Origin: JAXLSZ01 sp046330315
GTDB taxonomy: Bacteria; Actinomycetota; Thermoleophilia; Solirubrobacterales; 70-9
Direction: 5' to 3'
DNA: 64,000 bases
NCBI GenBank assembly: GCA_046330315.1
Contig: JAXLSZ010000004.1
Location: 496,001 to 560,000, forward strand
Under the pieces are notes generated by a model. That model saw nothing but the letters and a program-made list of their open reading frames with translations, made no database searches and had not been told where the DNA came from. Positions 40,510-47,677 of the stretch are shown here, one piece after another (positions within the stretch are counted from its first letter, which is position 1; each line of letters begins with the position of its first letter). The position numbers and the translations under genes are program-made.

Positions 40510-41385
40510 TTAGATCGAGAAGCCCCGCTGGGCGGGCGTCGGGTCGACGTTTCCGACCTGGTCGCGGGCACGAACGCGGAATCTGTGCCGGCCGCGATCG
40601 AGCCCGCGGTAGGTGCTTGGCGAGTCGCATGCCTTGAAGCGCTCACCGTCGATGCTGCACTCGAATCGCGACGCCGTCCTGCTGGAGAAGGTGAATGTCG
40701 CCTTGCCCTGCGCTCGCTTGATCGCCGCCGAGTCGAGCTTCGTCTCCGGGGGCGCCACCGAGAAGTCGTCGGCGAACGGGTGCCCGTAGATCCCCATGCC
40801 CACGCCGCTTCCCAGCCCGGCGGTCTTGACGCCATCGACCCCGACCGTCTGCTCGGGCCTGTTGTCGAAGTTGGTGTCGATGTCGAGCTTCACCGCCCGC
40901 CCGAGCCAGGCGAGGTGGAGGCGCGCGGCGGTGAAGGGGCCAAGGTTCTGGCTCGCCCCGCTGGAGACCAGGTCGTCTCCGTTGTTGCCCCGGTAGAAGT
41001 AGGCGCGCTCGAAGGTCCCGTCGGTGTCGTTGTCCTGGACCTTGACGAAGATGTTGTTGTCGAGGCCCGCGTAGCCGAGCACGATCGCCACGTACTGGGT
41101 CGCCCCGGCGCCGTTGGTGCGGACGTCGAGGCAGGCCTGGGCGGCCTTCCGCCCCTTGAAGGTCGCGAGCCCCTCGGTCGGGAGCGGGTTCGTCGCCCGC
41201 TTGGACTCGATCCCGATGCCGCCGGCCCGGGCCAGCCAGCTCGGCCCCAGCAGCACGTTGTCGGCCCGGTTGAAGCGGTCGAGCTTCGTGCCGCAGTCGA
41301 AAGCGCTCGCCGCCGGGGCGGATGAGAGGGTTGCCGCGGTCAGCGCCAAGCCGAACAGTCCCCATCGCCGGATCAATCTGCCCAC
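40510..41385 (-). CDS. secreted LamG-like plus FN3/Ig-like domain protein
   Basis: This protein of about 291 residues has a signal peptide (WGLFGLALTAATLSSAPAASA). The first domain is of about 170 residues (DRFNRADNVLLGPSWLARAGG...TAARLHLAWLGRAVKLDIDTN...GIYGHPFADDFSVAPP), similar in pattern to LamG/concanavalin-type jelly rolls. The C-terminal module reads TFTFSSRTASRFECSIDGERF...GRHRFRVRARDQVGNVDPTPA, a form very common in actinobacterial surface proteins (FN3/Ig-like). It is probably exported and wall- or substrate-associated; the ligand is unknown. GTG 41385 has AGGAGG directly before it; TTG at 41376 is an alternative with better spacing. Confidence 0.78.
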   Translation of the reverse strand: MGRLIRRWGLFGLALTAATLSSAPAASAFDCGTKLDRFNRADNVLLGPSWLARAGGIGIESKRATNPLPTEGLATFKGRKAAQACLDVRTNGAGATQYVAIVLGYAGLDNNIFVKVQDNDTDGTFERAYFYRGNNGDDLVSSGASQNLGPFTAARLHLAWLGRAVKLDIDTNFDNRPEQTVGVDGVKTAGLGSGVGMGIYGHPFADDFSVAPPETKLDSAAIKRAQGKATFTFSSRTASRFECSIDGERFKACDSPSTYRGLDRGRHRFRVRARDQVGNVDPTPAQRGFSI

Positions 41386-41436
41386 CCCTCCTGTGACTCG
41401 AAGCCGAGCTGCAAGGCTACACCGACCCGGCGGCCC

Positions 41437-42075
41437 TCAGGCGGGAAGGCCGAGCGCCGCCCGGACCTCGGGGATCGCCTGCCCGTTGTCGCGGAAGTGG
41501 ACGGCGCCCATCCCGAGGTCCTGCGCGGCCCGGCAGTTGACCTCGATGTCGTCGACGAAGAGGCAATCGCCGGCCTCGAGGCCGAGCCGCTCCAGGGTCA
41601 GCTCGTAGATCTCGGGGTCCGGCTTGCGGCAGCCGACGAAGGCCGAGTCGACGACCGTCTCGAAGATCTCGTCGACCGGCAGCATCGCCCGCCACAGCGG
41701 CTCCCACTCGCGCACGTTGTTGGTCAGCAGGGCCATCCGCAGGCCCGAGGCCCGCAGCTCGCGCATCAGCTCGATCATCGGCGGGTTGGGGTCCAGCGCC
41801 TCGAAGTAGATCTCGCTGAAGCGGTGCATCTCGGGGCGGTGTCCGAGGTCGGGCTCCAGCTCGGCGGCCATCGTGGCGAGGAAGTCGGCCTCGCTGACCC
41901 GCCCGGTCTCCAGCTCGAAGAGCGGGTGGCGGCCCTCGCGCTCGGCGATCCGCGCCATCGCGGTGCCAAGGGCCGCGGTGGGGATCCCGGTGGAGTCCTG
42001 GACCGCCGCGAAGGACTCGACGAGGGGTGTGGTGAGGACCCCGCCGAAGTCCGAGACCACCGCGGTGACGCTCAT
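41437..42075 (-). CDS. HAD family hydrolase
   Basis: This 212-residue HAD-IA phosphatase has AVVSDFGGVLTTPLVESF as motif I, where the nucleophile Asp is kept and the usual DxDGT/V second acid is Gly (DFGG, as in epoxide-hydrolase N-terminal and YihX-like HADs). It also has MALLTNNVREWEP (motif II Thr/Asn), FVGCRKPDPEIYELTLERLG (motif III Lys) and CLFVDDIEVNCRAAQDLGM (motif IV). It probably acts on a small phosphate ester such as a sugar phosphate. The ATG overlaps the stop of the upstream gene as ATGA, so it is coupled in the fxsA operon. Confidence 0.88.
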   Translation of the reverse strand: MSVTAVVSDFGGVLTTPLVESFAAVQDSTGIPTAALGTAMARIAEREGRHPLFELETGRVSEADFLATMAAELEPDLGHRPEMHRFSEIYFEALDPNPPMIELMRELRASGLRMALLTNNVREWEPLWRAMLPVDEIFETVVDSAFVGCRKPDPEIYELTLERLGLEAGDCLFVDDIEVNCRAAQDLGMGAVHFRDNGQAIPEVRAALGLPA

Positions 42076-42785
42076 CGCGGCACCACGATCTCGTAGCGGC
42101 CGAGTCCGGGGCGCCCGTCCACCGACCAGCGGAAAAAGGCGGTGTCCACCCGAGCCTCGGGCAGCTCGATCCGCGCCCCGCAGACGATCGTGCCCCCGGC
42201 CCGCACCGCCGGCTCCCCCTCGCCGGCCGGCCACATCTCGATCGTCGCCCGCCGCTGGCGCCCCTCGGCGTCGAGCTCGGTGGAGAGCAGGACCTCAGCG
42301 ATCTCGGGTGCGCCCGCCTCCTCGCCGGGCGCGGCGGCGAGCGCCGCGACGACCTCCTCGCCGCCGTGCTCCGCCTCGCCCGCAGGGCGCGCCGCCCCGA
42401 CCGCGAGGAGGCCGCCGTCGGCGAGCGCGATCACGATCGAGCGCCGCAGGTCGCCGGGCGGGGCCTCCGCGGCCTCGATGCTCACCGCGCTCCCCTCGAC
42501 TGCGGTGCGCTCGCCGCCGCGCTCCAGGGTGCCGCGGGCAGCGCAGAGGAGGAGCTCGGAGGCGGGGACGCGGTCGCCGGAGAGGCGCAGCGGCTCCCCG
42601 GCCGGCTCCATCTCGAGGGCCAGGGAGACCTCGCCCATGCGCAGCGAGCGCAGCTCGGCGCCGAGCGCCCCGTCGGCGGGTCCGGCGGCGAGGACCGCCT
42701 CGCGGTCGAAGACCGCGGCCCCGCCGCCGCCCTGGGCGGTGGCGAAGATCCCCCGCTCGGCGTCGAGTAGGTCGAACCCGCTCAC
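42072..42785 (-). CDS. hypothetical protein in the fxsA-HAD operon
   Basis: This protein of about 237 residues is rich in Ala, Glu and Gly, with alternating strand-like segments (VSLALEMEPAGEPLRLSG, IVIALADGGLLAVGAARP, RYEIVVPR). It has no signal peptide or membrane helix and few aromatic residues before the ending FFRWSVDGRPGLGRYEIVV. It is coupled on both sides by GTGA and ATGA overlaps, so it is certainly translated with its neighbours. No family is recognised. A beta-sandwich or hot-dog-like soluble protein is possible. Confidence 0.72.
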   Translation of the reverse strand: MSGFDLLDAERGIFATAQGGGGAAVFDREAVLAAGPADGALGAELRSLRMGEVSLALEMEPAGEPLRLSGDRVPASELLLCAARGTLERGGERTAVEGSAVSIEAAEAPPGDLRRSIVIALADGGLLAVGAARPAGEAEHGGEEVVAALAAAPGEEAGAPEIAEVLLSTELDAEGRQRRATIEMWPAGEGEPAVRAGGTIVCGARIELPEARVDTAFFRWSVDGRPGLGRYEIVVPR

Positions 42786-43369
42786 CGTGGCGGCAGCGCC
42801 CGTCGCTCGTCCTCGCCGCCGGCGCCGTCGGTTGGCATCTCCTGGGCCGTGCCCTCGACGTCGTAGCCGGGCGGCGGCCCCGAGGGGCCGGCGCCCGCCC
42901 CCGGCGAGCGGTAGCGGGGGCCGGATCCGGGGCCCGAGTAGCCGGCGCCGCGCATCCGGCCGAAGCCCCAGCCCGCGGCGCTGGCGGCGCTCGCCGTGAC
43001 GCCGACCACCTTGTAGCGCCAGCCGATGAACCACCATGCCGCCCGGCGGACCAGCGCCCTGGTGGGGGGGATGAGCAGGATCATCCCCAGGACGTCGGTG
43101 ATGAAGCCGGGGGTCAGCAGCAGGGTCCCGCCGACCGTCACCGCGACGCCGTCGGCCACCTCGCGCCCGGGGAAGCGCCGCTCCTCCAGCGCCTTGTTGA
43201 ACCGCCGCCAGGCCGAGCGGCCCTGGTGGCGCAGCAGCATCGCGCCCAGCAGCGCGTCGGCGAGCAGGATCGCCAGGGTCAGCGGCACGCCGATCATCGA
43301 GCCCACCTTGATGATCACGTAGAGCTCGGCGATCGGCAGGGCGATGAAGAGGATGATCAGGAAGGCCAC
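42782..43369 (-). CDS. fxsA: FxsA family membrane protein
   Basis: This 195-residue protein has the FxsA pattern. The N-terminal helix is FLIILFIALPIAELYVIIKVG, followed by VPLTLAILLADALLGAMLLRHQGR. A helix pair then contains GGTLLLTPGFITDVLGMILLIPPTR. The C-terminal 60 residues are a Gly/Pro/Ser-rich cytoplasmic tail. FxsA is named for suppressing phage F exclusion when overproduced in E. coli; its molecular function is not settled. It heads the three-gene minus-strand operon and is divergent from vapB. Confidence 0.88.
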   Translation of the reverse strand: MAFLIILFIALPIAELYVIIKVGSMIGVPLTLAILLADALLGAMLLRHQGRSAWRRFNKALEERRFPGREVADGVAVTVGGTLLLTPGFITDVLGMILLIPPTRALVRRAAWWFIGWRYKVVGVTASAASAAGWGFGRMRGAGYSGPGSGPRYRSPGAGAGPSGPPPGYDVEGTAQEMPTDGAGGEDERRALPPR

Positions 43370-43442
43370 GCAGAAAGCCTAGTGGGACGCACCCCGCCGC
43401 CCGGCCACCGGGTGCGGCGGGCGGCGGAAGCGGCAAGTTGTG

Positions 43443-43448
43443 TAGGAT
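43443..43448 (+). promoter_or_regulatory. -10 hexamer for leaderless vapB
   Basis: TAGGAT lies 6 bp before the ATG at 43455, the spacing expected for a leaderless message. An earlier ATG at 43449 abuts the hexamer and is less likely. Confidence 0.5.
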
Positions 43449-43454
43449 ATGTGT

Positions 43455-43727
43455 ATGCTGAGTGAGCGGCTTCAGATCCTCGTCAGCCCCGAGCAGCGCC
43501 GGCGGCTCGAGGCGGAGGCCAGGCGCCGGGGCACGAGCGTCGGCAGCCTGATTCGCGAGGCCGTCGATCACCGCTTTCAATCGGTGCCCGAGGCGGAGCG
43601 TCGCCAGGCGGTGGATGACATCCGGCGGATGCGGGGGCGATTCCTCTCGCCGGGCGAGTTGAACCGGATCGTGGAGGCTGAGCGTGAAGGAGACCTCGAC
43701 CCGGCTCCCGCCAGCGGGGATCATTGA
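43455..43727 (+). CDS. vapB: VapB-type antitoxin (ribbon-helix-helix)
   Basis: This 90-residue protein starts SERLQILVSPEQRRRLEAEARRRGTSVGSLIREAVDHRF, one ribbon strand followed by two helices of the CopG/Arc fold; cut here, the fold spans about residues 2-41. The C-terminal RRMRGRFLSPGELNRIVEAERE is the usual disordered toxin-binding tail. It should bind its own promoter and neutralise the PIN toxin encoded by the next gene, whose start overlaps its stop. Confidence 0.8.
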   Translation: MLSERLQILVSPEQRRRLEAEARRRGTSVGSLIREAVDHRFQSVPEAERRQAVDDIRRMRGRFLSPGELNRIVEAEREGDLDPAPASGDH

Positions 43728-44161
43728 CGTTCTTCGTCGACGCCAACGTCCTCATCTACAGCGCCGTTGAGAGCGAGTACCGCGACCCGTGCCTCGAGGT
43801 CCTCGACGCCATCGCCGCCGGCGAGGCCGACGGCCGAACCTCGACCGCCGTGCTCGAGGAGGTCTGGCACATCGAGCGCTCGGGCCGCGCCGGCGCAATC
43901 GAGGGCCTGACCGAGCGAACCTACGCCCTCTTCACGCCGCTGCTCCCGGTCACCGACGAGGCGGTCGGCCACGCGTTGACGGTCACCGCGCCCCGACTCG
44001 GCACCAACGACCGCCTCCACGTCGGCACCTGCCTGGCCCACGGGATCGAGGTTCTGCTCAGCGCCGATCAGGGCTTCGACGAGGTCCGCGGCATCCGCCG
44101 CGTCGATCCGCTCGATGCCCGCGGGCGGCGGCGACTGTTGACTTCGCCACGGCCAACCTAG
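43724..44161 (+). CDS. vapC: VapC-type PIN-domain ribonuclease toxin
   Basis: This 145-residue PIN protein has FFVDANVLIYSAVE (first acidic residue Asp5), STAVLEEVWHI (Glu), the TNDRLHVGTCLAHGIEVLLSAD segment with the remaining metal-binding acids, and the DQGFDEVRGIRRVDP ending typical of VapC. It is an Mg-dependent RNase that is toxic when free of antitoxin. The TTG start overlaps the vapB stop (TTGA), and GGGGA lies just before it. The pair stands next to an integration hotspot, where such modules often stabilise islands, although it lies outside attL. Confidence 0.82.
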   Translation: MTFFVDANVLIYSAVESEYRDPCLEVLDAIAAGEADGRTSTAVLEEVWHIERSGRAGAIEGLTERTYALFTPLLPVTDEAVGHALTVTAPRLGTNDRLHVGTCLAHGIEVLLSADQGFDEVRGIRRVDPLDARGRRRLLTSPRPT

Positions 44162-44170
44162 AGCGGGGGC

Positions 44171-44176
44171 TACGAT
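44171..44176 (+). promoter_or_regulatory. -10 hexamer for leaderless DUF59 gene
   Basis: TACGAT ends 6 bp before the ATG at 44183, with no Shine-Dalgarno between. Confidence 0.5.
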
Positions 44177-44182
44177 GTGGCC

Positions 44183-44500
44183 ATGTCCGAAACCGAAGCC
44201 GCCGCCGTCACCGAGGACGACGTCCTCGAGGCCCTCGAGGAGGTCATCGACCCCGAGCTGGGCCTCGACTTCGTCTCCCTCGGCCTCGTCTACGACGTCG
44301 AGATCGAGAACTCCGACGTCTACGTCACCTTCACCCTCACCACCCCCGCCTGCCCGATCGGCCCCCAGGTCTCCGAGCAGATGCGCGAATTCGTCGGCGA
44401 CCTCGAAGGAGTCACCTCCGTCCATCCCAAGATGGTCTTCGACCCCCCCTGGTCCCCGGAGATGATGTCCGAGGACGCGAAGTTCGCGCTGGGGTTCTGA
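44183..44500 (+). CDS. sufT: DUF59/MIP18 metal-sulfur cluster assembly factor; integration target gene
   Basis: This 105-residue single-domain protein reads VTEDDVLEALEEVIDPELGLDFVSLGLVYDVEI, then VYVTFTLTTPACPIGPQVSEQM with the conserved reactive cysteine, ending in FDPPWSPEMMSEDAKFALGF. DUF59 proteins (SufT, PaaD-like) help mature Fe-S proteins. The gene stands alone and not in a suf operon, so the symbol is tentative. Its last 40 bp are the attachment site of the genomic island: the copy kept here leaves the gene intact. Confidence 0.85.
   Translation: MSETEAAAVTEDDVLEALEEVIDPELGLDFVSLGLVYDVEIENSDVYVTFTLTTPACPIGPQVSEQMREFVGDLEGVTSVHPKMVFDPPWSPEMMSEDAKFALGF
44461..44500 (+). other. attL: left attachment site of the genomic island
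   Basis: A 40-bp segment starting GATGATGTCCGAGGACGC and ending at the DUF59 stop codon recurs in the same orientation at 59088-59127 (39/40) and at 60293-60332 (36/40). With the integrase inside the interval, this marks the left island boundary at the 3' end of a protein-coding gene. Confidence 0.85.
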
Positions 44501-44537
44501 GGGGCTGCACCAAGCGGTTTCCCGGCCCGGCAGCCCC
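44501..44537 (+). terminator. hairpin just inside attL
   Basis: GGGGCTGC (44501-44508) pairs with GCAGCCCC (44530-44537). It could terminate the DUF59 transcript and was probably supplied by the island. Confidence 0.45.
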
Positions 44538-44552
44538 CGCAGGTGGACGATC

Positions 44553-44570
44553 TGCAAACGGATTGCAAAC
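44553..44570 (+). other. integrase arm-type site, left
   Basis: TGCAAAC occurs at 44553-44559 and 44564-44570 (11-bp period), followed by a GCGCGAT segment. The same arrangement is found at the other end at 58952-58969. Paired conserved repeats near both ends of an element are typical arm sites for tyrosine integrases. Confidence 0.6.
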
Positions 44571-44721
44571 GCGCGATGCCCACGGGGGCCAGCGCCGCCG
44601 CTCCCGCCCGACGCGCAATGGAGCAGCGACCAAACCCTCCGCAGCGATTCGTTTCTCGGGCTCTCGGAATTTCGGCGAATCCCCTGCCATCGACGCCGAC
44701 AGCATGCCTACCCTGAACGCA

Positions 44722-45795
44722 ATGTCTACTGCTCTTGCGGCAAGTCTCCGTCGACGCGACGAGGGCGACCGTCTACGCGTCTATCTCGACCAGAGCACGC
44801 TGGGCGAGCTTGTCACGCCCGCCCGCCAAGAGCTGCTGGATCTGCTGAGGGACGGTGTCGCGGCGGGACTGCTGATCTGTCCGGCCGCTGGCGAGCACCG
44901 CGACGAGACCGCCCTCGCACCGCCGACCCTCTACCCGCAGCTCGAAGCGCTCTCGGCCGAGTTGTCGATGGGGGTGAACTTCTACGAGGCCGACTACGTT
45001 GCCGCGGCGGAGGCCAGCGTTGCCGCTGCCGCGTTTGTTGGCGAGCCGCGAGACGAGCCGATGTGGCGCGAGGCGTTTCGCGAGGACCCCGAGACAGCAC
45101 GGCCTCTCATGCGCGGAGTGGCTGATGATGCCCCGGCGTTCGGATTGGCAAGCAATCTCCTTCGGCGTGAGGTTGAGCACGAGAAGTCGAAGGCGCCTCC
45201 GATCACCGGCGCCTACGCCGCGGCGCGGGAGGCTGGCTTCACGTTCGAGCAGCAGGTCGAGCGGGAGTTCGAGGAGGTCGTCTACTGGCGACTCGGGCCG
45301 CTCGTCAACCCGCAGCGCTTCGCCGCGCAGAAGGCCGGATTCGCCGCGGAGGTCGAGCGGGAGTTCGCGACTGGAAAGCTGGACTCCATCTCGCCCGGGA
45401 CCGCCCTATCGCGCTATTCGGCGGTCGGCATTCGCGAGGCGCGTTCGGTGAACCTGCTCAGGCGCTACCCGGCCCTCGAGGATCGTGTCGCCGAGTTTGC
45501 CGCATCGCCGGAGCTGCGAGCGATGCCCGCGCTTCGATATCCAGCACTGCTTCACGCCGCAGCCGCTGCGACAAGAGGGCGCAAGTTCCGGGGCAACGAC
45601 CTCTACGACTTCGGCCATCTGACGAATGGACTGTCCCGCTGTGATCTCGTCACCGCCGACTCGGGAATGGTCCAGCTATGTCGGAACTTCCGTTTGATCC
45701 CCGAGGGGGTCGAGTTGTTTGGCGCCCGCCAGCTAGACGTCTTCGAAGGCCGGCTTCGCGAGCGCCTGGCCGGCGCCGAGTTGGCGAGCGTCTGA
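44722..45795 (+). CDS. PIN-like domain protein, island cargo
   Basis: This 357-residue protein (364 from ATG 44704) opens with RLRVYLDQSTLGELVTPARQE, a strand carrying an acidic residue as in PIN-like nucleases. Near the end it has KFRGNDLYDFGHLTNGLSRCDLVTADSGM, whose N-D-x-x-D-x-x-H and T-A-D pattern matches the second and third acidic positions of PIN-like domains. The 250 residues between are helical. It has no partner antitoxin on its strand and lies just inside attL. A defence or toxin-like RNase is a reasonable inference, not shown. Codon use is less extreme in G/C than upstream genes. Confidence 0.7.
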   Translation: MSTALAASLRRRDEGDRLRVYLDQSTLGELVTPARQELLDLLRDGVAAGLLICPAAGEHRDETALAPPTLYPQLEALSAELSMGVNFYEADYVAAAEASVAAAAFVGEPRDEPMWREAFREDPETARPLMRGVADDAPAFGLASNLLRREVEHEKSKAPPITGAYAAAREAGFTFEQQVEREFEEVVYWRLGPLVNPQRFAAQKAGFAAEVEREFATGKLDSISPGTALSRYSAVGIREARSVNLLRRYPALEDRVAEFAASPELRAMPALRYPALLHAAAAATRGRKFRGNDLYDFGHLTNGLSRCDLVTADSGMVQLCRNFRLIPEGVELFGARQLDVFEGRLRERLAGAELASV

Positions 45796-45828
45796 CGGCC
45801 ACCGGCGCGGCGCGGTGTCGCGCATGGG

Positions 45829-47538
45829 CTACACGGCTATCGTAGGTTCCGGGTCTGTGGCCGGGGGCTCGATCTCCCACTGCAAGGAGAGTGGCTCGCC
45901 GCCGGGAGGCAGAAACTCGACGCGGTGGTAGCCGCCAGTGCCCTCGATCGACCCGCGATCGTAGATCTTGACCTCGGGCATCACCAGCGTGCCCCGGCAT
46001 AACGGGTAATCGTTGCCGAAAAGTCTCATGCCCATGTCTTGGACCACGGTCACGTCGCTGGGGGAGGAGAGTGCTTCGACGCCCTTGGGCCCGACCTCGG
46101 CTTTCGCGTGTTCCCAGCGGACCGGGATGGCCTTTTCCCGGACGAAGGCGGCGGTCATCGCGATGTGCTCAGCCTCGTTGGCAGTGATCGTCCGGTCCGG
46201 GATCGGGATCTGCTGGCCGATCCAGTCCTCGATTGTGACCATATCCTCCAGGAGGCCGAGGACGGCGAGGCCGTCCTCGCCGACCTCGCGGTCCTCGGTC
46301 GGGTGCCGGAGCTCTGGCCGACCACCCTCAAGGTCGCGTATTGCCAACTCGCCGTCACCGTGCATGGCGACGACGAGGCGCATTGCTTCGAGCTGCGCGC
46401 GCGCCGGCTCAGTGCCGAGGGTATGGCTCCAGTTCATGGTGATCTCGCCGCCCTTCTCCGTCCTCCGCATCAGAACCGAGAAAGTCAGGCCGCCGTGCCA
46501 GCCCTTCAGGCAGATTTCCCAACCCTTTGGGGCCTCGTCCTGGAGTTGCAGGAGCATGACCAGGCTGGCCTTGCCCTTGTCGCTCTTGACCGAGACCTCG
46601 GCCCGCCAGGGAGGGATGTGGGGCTTGATCTGGATCTGGGCCCCGATGGTCTCCCCGACGAGCTCCTCCCAGAGCGGCGGCAGTTGCTCGGCGGTGATTT
46701 CGACGCCCTCCTTCAGCGAGAGGGGTATCCCGCGCTTGGTGGCCTCGGCGAATGCCTCCGCGGCCCTCTTGCCCCGGTCGTCGTCGGTGAACCGCATCTT
46801 GATCTGCGGCCCGTACCGCTCCATGGCCTCGGGGTGGCGAGGGATCGCATCCTGTCGGACGCTGATCCCGCCCTCAGTGCTGGTCACGCTGATCACCGTG
46901 TCCTCGCTGGCCGGCGGGCCCAGGCCCTTCTCGTGGCTGGTCTGCGAGTAGCGGAAGAAGGGATCATGATCGCCGAGGAACTCGCCGATCGGCCTGCCCC
47001 GCTCAATCGCATGCTGTCCCGTGTCGAGCTTCCCGCCGGCGCGGAACGCCCTGGTCATGAGTTCGTCGGTGTGGGTCGGATCGCAGAAGTAGTGCCGGGC
47101 AATCTTCTTGCCCTCGTCCGAATTGAGCCGGGCGCTGAGCGCCGCCCTGTCCAAGAAGTCGACCTGCACCCCCCTATGGCGACCCTTGAGGTCGGAGTCG
47201 AACTTGATCTGCTGGTTTTTGGTCAGGTTCTTGGCGAAGCAGAAGGTGACCCGATCGACCTTGTAGGTCCCGACGAGACGGTCCAGGGCCTCCTTGCACT
47301 GGCCCCAGTAGATATGGCCGGTGAAACGCTTGGCCTGCCAGCCGCGCTCCCAACCCTTGTCCTTTTTGGGGAGCAGCGAGTCGGCCCCGCCGTCGGGCCG
47401 ATCGGTCTTGGCCACCTCTCGGAACTCCAGGCGAACAATCTCGTGGCACATCGCCTCGAAATCGTCCTCGTTGAGGCTCTCGAAGTCGAACTTCCTGGGC
47501 CCTAGCGGCTCTTCCCCGTTTCCGGCCATCGGTTCCAT
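45829..47538 (-). CDS. Mrr-type restriction endonuclease domain fused to an unknown C-terminal region
   Basis: In this 569-residue protein the first 110 residues match the Mrr/PD-(D/E)xK nuclease fold. Glu33 is in FEAMCHEIVRLEF, Asp53 in DRPDGGADSLLP, and the Gln68-x-Lys70 pair in GWERGWQAKRFTG, then IYWGQCKEALDRL. The remaining 450 residues are beta-rich, with no motif I recognise (for example GWEICLKGWHGGLTFSVLMRR and YHRVEFLPPGGEPLSLQWEIE). Stand-alone Mrr-like nucleases usually restrict modified or foreign DNA, and the C-terminal part may be the sensor. It converges on the PIN-like gene (33 bp). ATG at 47529 is a second possible start. Confidence 0.75.
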   Translation of the reverse strand: MEPMAGNGEEPLGPRKFDFESLNEDDFEAMCHEIVRLEFREVAKTDRPDGGADSLLPKKDKGWERGWQAKRFTGHIYWGQCKEALDRLVGTYKVDRVTFCFAKNLTKNQQIKFDSDLKGRHRGVQVDFLDRAALSARLNSDEGKKIARHYFCDPTHTDELMTRAFRAGGKLDTGQHAIERGRPIGEFLGDHDPFFRYSQTSHEKGLGPPASEDTVISVTSTEGGISVRQDAIPRHPEAMERYGPQIKMRFTDDDRGKRAAEAFAEATKRGIPLSLKEGVEITAEQLPPLWEELVGETIGAQIQIKPHIPPWRAEVSVKSDKGKASLVMLLQLQDEAPKGWEICLKGWHGGLTFSVLMRRTEKGGEITMNWSHTLGTEPARAQLEAMRLVVAMHGDGELAIRDLEGGRPELRHPTEDREVGEDGLAVLGLLEDMVTIEDWIGQQIPIPDRTITANEAEHIAMTAAFVREKAIPVRWEHAKAEVGPKGVEALSSPSDVTVVQDMGMRLFGNDYPLCRGTLVMPEVKIYDRGSIEGTGGYHRVEFLPPGGEPLSLQWEIEPPATDPEPTIAV

Positions 47539-47677
47539 GGTAGGCGGGCAGCGAGACCTGCAAGGCCGCGTGAAGGCGGGCTTAGCCCGGAACCGGCACC
47601 CTTCGCCTCGCTATTTCACAGTGGTCCTGCGGCAAGCTGGCAGCCCTCCCCGAGTTCAACGCAGCCCCCGCACGCGG

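Noticed and set aside
44501..44580. tRNA gene as the integration target
   Set aside because: No cloverleaf could be folded around 44461-44580 or 59088-59127; the duplicated site is the 3' end of a protein gene.
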